This document shows, one piece after another, positions 1 through 8,116 of a stretch of DNA of 33,663 bases. Where the stretch lies: positions 1 to 33,663 of the forward strand of contig JAISFS010000071.1 of the NCBI GenBank assembly GCA_031263485.1, given 5' to 3'. Both the position numbers and the translations under genes were made by a program. The notes beneath the pieces were generated by a model that was not told the origin of the DNA, did no database searches, and worked only from the letters and a program-made list of their open reading frames with translations. Positions within the stretch are counted from its first letter, which is position 1. The number at the start of each line of letters is the position of its first letter. The DNA is from Deltaproteobacteria bacterium (lineage in GTDB: Bacteria; Desulfobacterota; Desulfarculia; Adiutricales; Adiutricaceae).

Positions 1-153
1 GCGGGTGGATGGCGGGCCCGGCAGCGAGGTCGGTGACTCGGCGTCCACAACCGCCTTAGGCTGGAGCGGACGCCGCAGGACGATCGGAGGAGATGAGTTT
101 GCGGGGATCGGCTTCCGGAGAAGCGCTGGAAGACGCTTGGAGCTGGAGTGGAA

Positions 154-1500
154 ATGGACGAAAAACTGTCAGTTTTCTGGGGGAAAGATCTGGTCGGTAC
201 CCTGCGGCGGATGCCGGAGCCGAGGCAATTGACGTTCAGGTACGACGGCGGCTGGCTGGCGTCCGGCGGACCGCCCGTCTCGCTGTCGTTGCCCCTGTCG
301 GAAGCCGATCAGGAGCCACTTGCCACGACAAATTTTTTCGGCAACTATATCCCTGAAGGGTATGCGTACGTCGCCTTGACGCTCCTGAGGCACATACCTC
401 ATGGCGACACTTTCAGGTTTCTTTCCCGTTACGGGCGAGAATGCGCAGGGGCATTGTCCGTGTTGCCTTACGGAGATCCGGTAATGGAATCCCCTGCTGA
501 TTACCGGGACGTGACGGACGAGTTGACCCGCCAGCTCTCTCTTCCTCCGGAGCGCCGCGCGAACCTGACAGCGGTTACGGGAGCAAAGATTTCATTGGCC
601 GGGGCCCAGAACAAGCTGGCGGCCGTGCTGGAGGGGGAGCGGATTCTGGTCCCTGCGGACGCCTCTTTCGCCTCGACGACGCATATCATCAAGTCGCCTG
701 CAGGCGGGTTTGCCGATCTCCAGTACAACGAGGCGTTCTGCATGGAACTCGCCCGTGCGGTCGATTTGCCGGTCGCGAAATCGGACATCGTAAATATCGG
801 GGGTTCCGATGTCCTCGTAGTCGAAAGATATGACAGGACTGTCCTGGGGAGTACCGTTTACCGGCTTCACCAGGAGGATTTCTGCCAGGCGACGGGAATT
901 TCGAGCGTCAACAAGTACGAGGAATTCGGAGGCCCCGGGTTCTCCGCCTGCGCCGGACTCATTGAAGGATGTATCGGGAAAAATCGATCTGCCGATGATT
1001 TCGCGAAACTAGCGGTATTTAACTTCATTATCGGCAACTGCGATGCCCATGCTAAGAATTTTTCCCTGCTTTACGAACGGGTTCCCGAACTTGATCTTCA
1101 AGGGACGGGTATGCGCCTGGCGCCGTTTTACGATTTGCTCTCGACTCTGGCATACACGGATCTCGGGATCGATACGAGCATGGCAATGCGTTACGGGGAC
1201 ATTCATACGCATGAGGCGATAGGTTCTTCGTCCTTTGCGGCATTGGCCTCGGATCTGGGAATGGAAATCTCCCGATTTACAGGGTTGGCTCGCGAAACGA
1301 CGGCGGCCGTTGCCGAGGCAGCGTCAGAAATCGCGGACAAGCACGGAAGAAGGTTTCCTGAAACGGGCATTTACGGAAAGCTTCAGGCAATAATCGAAAA
1401 CGGAACGGCGTCGGCAAATATGGCGCTGGACGGTCTTGGGGAGATTCCCAAGCCGAACCCCGTCAAACCTCGGCCTTCAGAATCCGAGCCGCGACGTTAG
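154..1500 (+). CDS. hipA: HipA-family serine/threonine kinase toxin
   Basis: HipA proteins are toxin kinases; the E. coli enzyme phosphorylates glutamyl-tRNA synthetase and induces persistence, and is normally restrained by the HTH antitoxin HipB. This protein is about 448 residues, a full family length. It has the N-terminal HipA-coupled subdomain, a KISLAGAQNK loop near residue 147 whose serine matches the autophosphorylated Ser150 of E. coli HipA, the catalytic NCDAHAKN motif near 297, and the metal-binding APFYD motif near 327. I chose ATG 154 because a GGAG lies five bases upstream; GTG 148 in the same frame is the alternative. None of the three frames in the 150 bases upstream resembles the end of a HipB, which usually abuts hipA. 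Base composition is less GC-rich than the housekeeping genes here, suggesting acquisition. The cellular target is not predictable. Confidence 0.93.
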   Translation: MDEKLSVFWGKDLVGTLRRMPEPRQLTFRYDGGWLASGGPPVSLSLPLSEADQEPLATTNFFGNYIPEGYAYVALTLLRHIPHGDTFRFLSRYGRECAGALSVLPYGDPVMESPADYRDVTDELTRQLSLPPERRANLTAVTGAKISLAGAQNKLAAVLEGERILVPADASFASTTHIIKSPAGGFADLQYNEAFCMELARAVDLPVAKSDIVNIGGSDVLVVERYDRTVLGSTVYRLHQEDFCQATGISSVNKYEEFGGPGFSACAGLIEGCIGKNRSADDFAKLAVFNFIIGNCDAHAKNFSLLYERVPELDLQGTGMRLAPFYDLLSTLAYTDLGIDTSMAMRYGDIHTHEAIGSSSFAALASDLGMEISRFTGLARETTAAVAEAASEIADKHGRRFPETGIYGKLQAIIENGTASANMALDGLGEIPKPNPVKPRPSESEPRR

Positions 1501-1531
1501 AAGCGCTGACATCGGTGGCACAAATTGATGG

Positions 1532-1705
1532 ATGCTTAAATGGATATCATGCGACTGTGATTTCCTTGGACCGAAAGCCGATCTGAAGGATGGAACCCCC
1601 GCGATGCAGTCAATGCGCTGGTTTATAAATCTGAAGCGACATGAAGCGGTGGGCCGCGGCATACCAGCAAACACAATATTTTGTCCGGATCCAGATAAGA
1701 TATGA
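1532..1705 (+). CDS. possible small protein downstream of hipA, unrecognised
   Basis: An ATG-initiated frame of 57 codons begins 31 bases after the hipA stop. It reads as ordinary mixed protein sequence, with segments such as DFLGPKADLKDG and SMRWFINLKRHEAVG and a cysteine pair CDC near residues 7-9, and it lacks the arginine/proline-rich texture of the shadow frames in this window. I do not recognise a family. A GGTGG lies about 13 bases before the start, too far for a convincing ribosome site. It could be a short gene in the hipA transcript, the remnant of a longer gene, or chance in an AT-rich region. Confidence 0.28.
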   Translation: MLKWISCDCDFLGPKADLKDGTPAMQSMRWFINLKRHEAVGRGIPANTIFCPDPDKI

Positions 1706-2160
1706 AATAATTTTCGTGACAGAGTCAAGCTATCGCTTGAACCCGTAAACACTAGTCACACCGGTTTCCAACACGGAACTAGCCTTGTTGGGATATGTAG
1801 ATTTCAAAAATTGTCCATCATGATAATCAGGATAACCTTTAGCTTTAAAATGTTATCTAATATTTTTATACCATATTGACAAAACTTATCATTTAAATTT
1901 TTGCGCAATTGCCGTTTATATAGTGTCTTCCGTCTCCAGATAAATGTTTAATCGGCATGGAAGCCATGCCTATACTCTTCAGGATCTGTTGAGGTACCTC
2001 AATGCAGGTATCGCTCTCAACATTCTCCGTAAGCATGCCGATTTCGGGACAGGAGCCGAGTAACGCTTTTCATGACGTAGGGCCAAGCAGGGTCAGATGG
2101 AGATTTTCAACATGCGATGTGAACGTCAACATTGTTCTTTGACGATCGCTCGATGGTTCG

Positions 2161-2189
2161 TTGCTCCGGTTCTTTCGACGTGTTAAAAT
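2161..2189 (+). promoter_or_regulatory. possible sigma-70 promoter for the methyltransferase gene
   Basis: TTGCTC (2161-2166) and TAAAAT (2184-2189) are separated by 17 bases at the right edge of the AT-rich island. The TAAAAT hexamer recurs in other promoters of this window. The start codon is about 200 bases downstream. The -35 box is only a partial match. Confidence 0.4.
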
Positions 2190-2392
2190 GATCCTTAACT
2201 GAAGAGTCCCTAACTTCGCGGCAAGGCTCATGTTTCGAGAGCGGTGAAGCTATCTGTCGGTTCGGACACGAGTGCGGTCACACGGACCCGTTGCAGTTGA
2301 ACCGAACATTGGACCGTCAGCCGTTGGACTGCAAGCAGTTGGGTGCCTAGTTCCGTTTATGCCAGGGGGCCGGACACTATGGGAGGGAAACC

Positions 2393-3034
2393 ATGACATG
2401 GAGACCGTTGAGCCGGCTCTTCAGGAAGGCCAGGAAGCCCGAAGGCTTCGGGAGCGGGCTGTTCCTCCGCGCCATGAACCTGGGCCATACTCCGCTCTCC
2501 CGCTGGGGCCTGAGCCAAATCGAGATCGGGTCGGACGCCTCGATCCTGGATTTGGGTTGCGGCGGCGGACGGAACCTGGCCAGGATGCTCGAGCGCGCCC
2601 CCCGGGGATCGGCATGCGGACTGGACTTTTCCGAAGTCAGCGTCAGGGAGGCGAGGCGCGTGAACCGGCGGGCCGTAGCCGATGGCCGATGCGAGATAAG
2701 GCTCGGGAACGTCCAGGCCATCCCCTGGCCGGACGCGAGCTTCGATCTGGCGACGGCGTTCGAGACGGTCTACTTCTGGCCCGACTGGCCTGCCAATTTC
2801 AGGGAGGTCGGAAGAGTCCTCAAACCGGGCGGGATCTTCGCCGTGGTGAACTCCCTGGACCCCGGCGGGCCGGGCCCGAAGGTCAGCCGCTATTGGCTCG
2901 ATGTGCTGGAGCTCAAGGAGACGACTACGGCCCAGTGGGCCGGGATGCTTTCCGAGGCGGGCTTCGAAGAACCCCAGACCGCTTCCAGGGACAAGGGCGG
3001 AGCGATTATCAAGGCGAGGAAGGCCCTGGGCTGA
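2393..3034 (+). CDS. class I SAM-dependent methyltransferase
   Basis: A small (213-residue) Rossmann-fold methyltransferase that should transfer a methyl group from S-adenosylmethionine to an unidentified acceptor in the cytoplasm. Motif I is ILDLGCGGG at residues 51-59, the acidic residue after strand 2 is D78 in GLDFS, and motif IV is FDLATAFETVYFWPD from residue 117, followed by the RVLKPGG loop near 141-147 typical of the Methyltransf_11 group. The length is that of a bare catalytic domain with about 45 extra N-terminal residues. GGGAGGG five bases before ATG 2393 supports the start. It converges on dnaE and has no partner gene on its strand, so the substrate cannot be inferred. Confidence 0.88.
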   Translation: MTWRPLSRLFRKARKPEGFGSGLFLRAMNLGHTPLSRWGLSQIEIGSDASILDLGCGGGRNLARMLERAPRGSACGLDFSEVSVREARRVNRRAVADGRCEIRLGNVQAIPWPDASFDLATAFETVYFWPDWPANFREVGRVLKPGGIFAVVNSLDPGGPGPKVSRYWLDVLELKETTTAQWAGMLSEAGFEEPQTASRDKGGAIIKARKALG

Positions 3035-3371
3035 CAGTTGCTTCTCTCCCCCTGCCCCATGCCTTCTGCCGCCCGGTTCCGTATTCACGTCTTCGTGCTG
3101 CGGCCTTGCGTTTAGGACCCTCTCGGGTCAAGCGGCCGGAGAGCAGCCATGACGTTTGGACGGTCGCGAGATCCAGAGTGAGCCGGGGTCGGGAACCGGC
3201 GTGGCATGTACTTCTAGCGCGGGGTTGGGCTCGCATGGCAAACTCGCCGGGCTGGGCGTAAGGCAAGCATCCGGGACTGGGTGTCTGGAAAAAGCGCGAG
3301 ACTCGATGCGGTCGGGCGTTGGAGGGTCCGTCATCACCGTAAGGTGTCGACGGCCGCACGGCCTCAGGGCC
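3035..3371. other. convergent intergenic gap, no gene seen
   Basis: GC-rich spacer between the ends of the methyltransferase gene and dnaE. Frames crossing it are extensions of shadow frames. I see no hairpin with a T-run that would serve as an intrinsic terminator for either gene. Confidence 0.5.
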
Positions 3372-6300
3372 TCACTTGTTGCGCTTGGCGTGACGCCACC
3401 ATTCGTTCTTGCGGGTGTCCGGCTCGGCGGACGGCGCGCCGCCGCTCTGGAAGGGTTTGGGAGAGTCGGAGAAGCTCACGGTACCCGGGCCGAGCAGGCG
3501 TATGGCCCCGTCCAGGAGCGGCAGCGTGAGCCTGGGCGGGCGGTCGATCTGGTAGATGGCCTCGCCTTCTCCGTCGTGGATCTTCAGGAAGAAGCGGGGA
3601 AAGTCCGGAGCCGAGGGGGCGTCCTGGCCGGCCAGGTACTCGGCCATCGCCGCGGTGCTGGTGAGCGGGAGCGAGACGATGACGGATTTGACGTGGCGGT
3701 CCAGCTCGTCCTCGAGCGGCCAGACGTCGGTAACCTCTATCTTGGCGGCGCCGAAGCGGCTGTCGGTCTGGGGCTCGGAGTAGCCCTCCGCCACCACCAG
3801 CCTTTTCTCGTCCAGGACATGCCGCAGGCGCTGATAGGCCTCCGACCAGACGAGGAGCTCGATCTTCGAGGTGGCGTCCTCCAAGGACGCGAAGGCGAAG
3901 TCCTTGCCTTTCTTGTCCTGCCTGCGCTTGACCTCGGTCAGGTTGCCGCAGACCTTGACCGCTCCCCTCGCGGCGGACTTCAGGACGTCGGTCACGCGTT
4001 TCACCCCCAGCGCCTTCAGGGCCTGCTCGAAGCGCTGGTGGGGATGCCCGGTCACGTAGAAGCCCAGAAAGTCCTTCTCGTTCTTGAGCCTTTCCGCCTC
4101 GGGGAACGGGGCCGCCGGGGTCCAGGTCGGGCCCTTGGGCTTGTCGGCCGCGCCGAAGAGCGAGTTCACCACGACGCGCGGGTCCTCGGTGCGGGCCTTG
4201 CGTGCCGCGTCCCGCATGGCGGTGTCCAGAGACGCGAGCATCATCGCCCGGTGCTCCCCTCCCGTCGAGTCAAGCGCGCCGCTCCTGATGAGCCCCTCTA
4301 TGATCCGGCGGTTCACCTTCGAGCTCGTGCAGCGCTCGCAGAAGTCGAAGAGATCCTTGTAGGGGCCTTTCTTGCGGCCCTCCTCTATCGTCTCGACGGC
4401 GCCCTGGCCAACGCCCTTGATGGCCCCCAATCCGAAGAGGATCTTCCCGTCCTTGACGGTGAACTTCTCGCCGGAGGCGTTCACGTCCGGGGGCAGGACG
4501 TCGATGCCGGTGGCGCGGCACTCCGAGATGAGATCGGAGAGCTTGTCGTGGTCCTGCTGTTCGCTGGTCATGAGCGCGGCCATGAACTCCACGGGGTGGT
4601 GCGCCTTGAGCCACGCGGTCCAGAAGCAGACGATTGCGTACGCCGCGGAATGCGACTTGTTGAAGCCGTACTCGGCGAAGCTCTGGAGGGTCCCGAACAT
4701 CTCCTCGGCCTGGGGCCGCTCCATGCCGCGCTCCAGGCACCCGTCGACGAAGAGGACCTTGAGCTCGTCCATCTTCGCCTGGTTCTTCTTGCTCATGGCG
4801 CTCCGGAGATCGTCCGCCTGGGCCAGCGTGAACCCCGCCAGGATCTGGGAGATGCGCATCACCTGCTCCTGGTACAGGACCACGCCCCCGGTCTCCTCCA
4901 GGACGGGCTTGATGGCAGGATGGAAATAGTGGGGCTGGGCGTCCCCGCGCTTCACCTTGATGTAGGTGTCGGCCTGCCCGCCCTTGAGCGGCCCGGGCCG
5001 GTACATGGCGAGAAGGCCCGTGATGTCCTCGATGCACTTGGGCCGCATGTTCACGACGTACTGCCTGAAGCCGGTCTTCTCCATCTGGAAGACGCCGTTC
5101 AGGTTCCCTTTCCGGAAGAGATCGTAGGTCTTGGGATCGGAGGTGTCGAGATCGTCCAGGTCGACGTGCATGCCCTTCTCGTCCAGGAGCCTCAGGCAGT
5201 GCTTGATTAGCGTGAGGGTCTGGAGGCCCAGGAAGTCGAACTTGATGAGCCCCATGTCCTCCACCCCGGACTTCTCGAACTGGGTGGCGACGGAGATCTT
5301 GCCCTGCTTCTGCAGGATGAACAGCGGCAGGAGATCCATGAGCGGCCTGTCGCCGATGACGACCCCGGAGGCGTGGAGCGACGCGTGGCGGAAGAGCTTC
5401 TCCAGGACCCGCGCGCGATCGAAGAGGGTCGCTATCGCCGGGTTGTCGCGGACCGCGTCCGCGAGCTGCGGCTCCTGATCGAGCGCCGCGTCCAGGGTGA
5501 TCTTCAGGTCGTCCGGGATGAGCTTCGCGAGCCTGTCCGCCTCCGCGAGCGGGACGTCCAGGGCCCGGGCGACGTCGCGGATGACCATCCTCGGCTTCAT
5601 CTGCCCCAGGGTCGCTATCTGGGCCACGTAGTCCGTGCCGCCGTAGGCGCGGGTCACGTAGTCCAGGACCTCGGCGCGGCCGTCGGTGCAGAAGTCGGTG
5701 TCGATGTCCGGGAGGCTCTTGCGGCCGGGGTTCAGGAACCTCTCGAAGAGCAGGTCGAAGCGGATGGGATCCACGCTCGTGATGCCCGTGGCGAAGCTCA
5801 CGAGCGAGCCCGCGGCGGACCCGCGCCCCGGCCCCACCGGGATGCCCCTGGAGCGGGCCCAGGAGGTGAAGTCGGCGACGATCAGGAAATAGCCGGAGAA
5901 GCCCATGTTCGAGATGACGCCCAGCTCCATCTCCAGGCGGGCCAGGTATTCGGCCTTCTTCTCGTCGGAAAGCCCCTTGCCCCGGGCCTCGTTTTTCGCG
6001 AAGAAGGCGTCTAGCCCCCCCCTGGCGAGCTCCGAGAGCCTTCCGTCCGGGGTCGAGCCTTCCGGGAGCTTCAGGTTGGGGTAGTGGCGGTCCGTCATCG
6101 TCGGGTAGTTCGGGAACCTGATGTCGCAGCGCTCGGCTATCGCGAGCGTGTTGTCGCAGGCTTCCGGGCAGTAGGAGAAAAGCGAGCGCATCTCCTCCGG
6201 CGAGCGGAAGTAGTAGGTGTTGAACGGCATGCGCATCCGGTCGGCCTCGTAGACCTTCTTCTTCGTCTGGATGCACAGGAGCACGTCCTGGGCCTCGTAG

Positions 6301-6935
6301 TGCTCCCTTTCGAGGTAGTGGCAGTCGTTGGTCGCGACGAGCGGCAGGCCGTACTCCTTCGCGAACTCGATGAGCGCCTCGTTCACGGTCCGCTGCTCGG
6401 GGATCTGGTTTTCCTGGATCTCCAGGTAGAACCTGTCCGGGAAGAGCCGCGAGTAGCGTTCCACGGCCTCCCTGGCCGCCGTGTAGTCGCGATGGGCAAT
6501 GTTGTAGGGTATCTCCCCCTGGAGGCACGCGGACAGGGCTATGACGCCCTCCCCGTACTTCGCGAGCAGCTCGTAGTCCACCCTCGGCTTGTAGTAGAAG
6601 CCCTCGATGTTGGCGAGCGAGATCATCCGCGAGAGGTTCAGGTAGCCCTCGTAGTGCATGGCCAGGAGCACCAGGTGGTAGCGCTTCTCGTTCTTGTCCC
6701 GCGTGTGCCTCCCCAGAGGCGTCAGGTAGGCCTCGACGCCGACGATGGGCTTGATCTCCTTTTTCATGGCCTCCTTGAAGAAGTCCCATGCCCCGAACAT
6801 CTGCCCGTGGTCCGTGAGCGCCACGGCAGGCATATCCATGGACTTGGCGGTCCTGACCAGATCGGGGATCTTGATCGCCCCGTCCAAAAGGCTGTAGGCG
6901 GAATGCACGTGGAGATGCACGAAACTGTCGCTCAT
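3372..6935 (-). CDS. dnaE: DNA polymerase III alpha subunit
   Basis: Catalytic subunit of the replicative polymerase, 1187 residues, the usual DnaE1 length. Order of domains: N-terminal PHP domain (about 1-270), palm/thumb/fingers, tandem HhH region, then an OB-fold near 1000-1080 (VCGNLTEVKRRQDKKGKDF). The three catalytic acids are D410 and D412 in LPDIDTDF and D567 in IKFDFLGL, matching D401, D403 and D555 of E. coli. The PHP domain keeps what look like all the metal ligands: H7, H9, D18, H43, E68, H87, C137, D204 and H206. In DnaE1 proteins that keep them, such as the Mycobacterium tuberculosis enzyme, this site is a proofreading 3'-5' exonuclease; in E. coli it is degenerate. AAAGG six bases upstream supports ATG 6935. 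It is the last gene of a long minus-strand run but has its own distant promoter. Confidence 0.98.
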   Translation of the reverse strand: MSDSFVHLHVHSAYSLLDGAIKIPDLVRTAKSMDMPAVALTDHGQMFGAWDFFKEAMKKEIKPIVGVEAYLTPLGRHTRDKNEKRYHLVLLAMHYEGYLNLSRMISLANIEGFYYKPRVDYELLAKYGEGVIALSACLQGEIPYNIAHRDYTAAREAVERYSRLFPDRFYLEIQENQIPEQRTVNEALIEFAKEYGLPLVATNDCHYLEREHYEAQDVLLCIQTKKKVYEADRMRMPFNTYYFRSPEEMRSLFSYCPEACDNTLAIAERCDIRFPNYPTMTDRHYPNLKLPEGSTPDGRLSELARGGLDAFFAKNEARGKGLSDEKKAEYLARLEMELGVISNMGFSGYFLIVADFTSWARSRGIPVGPGRGSAAGSLVSFATGITSVDPIRFDLLFERFLNPGRKSLPDIDTDFCTDGRAEVLDYVTRAYGGTDYVAQIATLGQMKPRMVIRDVARALDVPLAEADRLAKLIPDDLKITLDAALDQEPQLADAVRDNPAIATLFDRARVLEKLFRHASLHASGVVIGDRPLMDLLPLFILQKQGKISVATQFEKSGVEDMGLIKFDFLGLQTLTLIKHCLRLLDEKGMHVDLDDLDTSDPKTYDLFRKGNLNGVFQMEKTGFRQYVVNMRPKCIEDITGLLAMYRPGPLKGGQADTYIKVKRGDAQPHYFHPAIKPVLEETGGVVLYQEQVMRISQILAGFTLAQADDLRSAMSKKNQAKMDELKVLFVDGCLERGMERPQAEEMFGTLQSFAEYGFNKSHSAAYAIVCFWTAWLKAHHPVEFMAALMTSEQQDHDKLSDLISECRATGIDVLPPDVNASGEKFTVKDGKILFGLGAIKGVGQGAVETIEEGRKKGPYKDLFDFCERCTSSKVNRRIIEGLIRSGALDSTGGEHRAMMLASLDTAMRDAARKARTEDPRVVVNSLFGAADKPKGPTWTPAAPFPEAERLKNEKDFLGFYVTGHPHQRFEQALKALGVKRVTDVLKSAARGAVKVCGNLTEVKRRQDKKGKDFAFASLEDATSKIELLVWSEAYQRLRHVLDEKRLVVAEGYSEPQTDSRFGAAKIEVTDVWPLEDELDRHVKSVIVSLPLTSTAAMAEYLAGQDAPSAPDFPRFFLKIHDGEGEAIYQIDRPPRLTLPLLDGAIRLLGPGTVSFSDSPKPFQSGGAPSAEPDTRKNEWWRHAKRNK

Positions 6936-7229
6936 GGGAGGCCTTTCACGCCCGGAGGGGCGGCGGCTGGAGTCGCGGGGCCCCGCAGGGGCCGTCGGCG
7001 GCGGGCGTCATGGTTCCGGTTTGCCGGAAAGGAACCCTGGACTGGAGCCGGGGATTTCCGGAACGGTGCGGGAACCGGGCGCTTGGAGGCGGGGATAACG
7101 GGGAGGCGGCAGGGCCTGACGGCTTAAGGGGAGGTCAGGTGCGGGCAACGGAGGCGTCGGGGCTTACTGGACCGGGATTCCTGGGAGATTCCGGGTACTG
7201 CCTTCAGTCGGTAAGCCTTTCAGGGCGAA

Positions 7230-7291
7230 GGTTTCTGGCCCTGAGCCCCTTGGGGTTTCTGGCCCTGAGCCCCTTGAGGTTTCGGGACCTG
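7230..7291. repeat. 24-bp tandem repeat, about 2.6 copies
   Basis: The unit begins GGTTTCTGGCCCTGAG. Copies start at 7230, 7254 and 7278; the first two are nearly identical and the third is partial and diverged. It lies in the leader between the dnaE promoter and the start codon. Confidence 0.85.
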
Positions 7292-7506
7292 AGTCAAGGG
7301 GGAGTCCGGGGCGCTGGCCAGGGAGTCTCCGCGACCATGTGCCCAGAATGACCGGCGGCAAATTCCGGGCAGCTGGACGACTTGGTCGGCGAGCAGGAAA
7401 GCCGGCAGGGAGATCCCGCCGACCCGAGGGACCTTGGGTCGGCGGCCGGTCAGGCCGGAAAGGTTGATTGCAACCAACATGTGGAAGGTTTGTCAGCCTA
7501 TACCCC

Positions 7507-7535
7507 AATATAAATTAAGGGACAGGTAATGGCAA
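7507..7535 (-). promoter_or_regulatory. dnaE promoter
   Basis: Read on the minus strand, TTGCCA (7535-7530) and TATATT (7512-7507) are separated by 17 bases, each hexamer matching the sigma-70 consensus at five of six positions. It is the only AT-rich patch in the 1.2-kb gap. Transcription would begin near 7500, giving an unusually long leader of about 565 bases before dnaE. Confidence 0.6.
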
Positions 7536-7784
7536 GACCTCGGGAAGCCCCCGACCGTAATGGTCGTCATTGGCAACCAAGGCCCGGGGCGAGCTTCGGG
7601 AGGCGGTCGGCGGCCATGTTTTTCCCCTGAGGTTCGCGCCCGAAGTCAGGACGGGCCAAGGCCCTGTTCCGGGGCTGTTCCTGGGCAGGTTGGGGGCGGC
7701 GCGGCCGACCGGGAGCGTGGAGTGCGGTCGCCGGATTCCTGCAAGATCTCGCTGGCTTCCGCAGGATCCGTGCTGTCGGCGCGT

Positions 7785-7856
7785 GGGGCCGCCGTGCGGC
7801 CGGCATCGGGGAAGCCGTGCCGTCGACGAGGGGGCCGCCGTGCGGCCGGCATCGGG
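7785..7856. repeat. 26-bp direct repeat, two identical copies with 46-bp period
   Basis: The segment beginning GGGGCCGCCGTGCGGCC occurs at 7785-7810 and again, base for base over 26 positions, at 7831-7856. The sequence between differs. The core GCCGCCGTGCGGC is also nearly self-complementary. Confidence 0.85.
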
Positions 7857-8116
7857 CTGCCGTGCGGCGGACCTTTCAGGGGTCAGGCGTTTCTCGGGGC
7901 GCGCGTTCCGGGGGTCCCGCGCCTTCTGCCGGGCCTGTTCCCCCCTTGCGCGATTCTGGTTCCGTCGGCCGTTCGCGGGCGCTGAGGATTCAGGTTCAGG
8001 CAGGGTATCGCGGCAGGCGTCGCGCCGATGTCAGGCATGCGCGTGTTTCGCGTACGCGTTTTACGGGCCGGCGACGCATGGGCTTCCGAGTGACGGACTC
8101 CGCGACTGGCGGGGTT

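Larger units (their letters stand above)
1501..2392. other. AT-rich island between hipA and the methyltransferase
   Basis: This gap is strikingly AT-rich against the GC-rich surroundings, most strongly at about 1640-1960. It holds a possible 57-codon reading frame (listed separately), a 39-codon frame at 1944-2063 and a promoter-like pair near 2161-2189. I recognise no transposase, integrase or terminal inverted repeats. Together with the lower GC of hipA it looks like the non-coding remainder of an acquired segment. Confidence 0.6.
6936..8116. other. 1.2-kb gap between yidC copy 1 and dnaE, no gene seen
   Basis: GC-rich, with two locus-specific tandem repeats (7230-7291 and 7785-7856) and one small AT-rich patch at 7500-7535 that holds the dnaE promoter. 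Minus-strand frames at 7164-7508 and 7220-7480 are proline/arginine-rich translations of the repeat and are not credible genes. It forms a dnaE leader of about 565 bases. Confidence 0.55.

Noticed and set aside
1944..2063. 39-codon + strand frame in the AT-rich island (MFNRHGSHAYTLQDLLRYL...)
   Set aside because: It looks protein-like but has no ribosome site and is short enough to be chance; possibly a gene remnant.
1501..2392. Insertion sequence remnant in the AT-rich island
   Set aside because: No transposase motif, terminal inverted repeats or target-site duplication could be identified.
3156..5210. 684-codon open frame on the + strand
   Set aside because: It is antisense to dnaE, whose motifs are complete; the translation is an alanine/arginine/valine-rich shadow of a high-GC gene.
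7220..7480. 86-codon minus-strand frame between the dnaE promoter and dnaE
   Set aside because: Its C-terminal half is only the 24-bp repeat in translation, and no family is recognisable; an uncharacterised leader peptide cannot be excluded.
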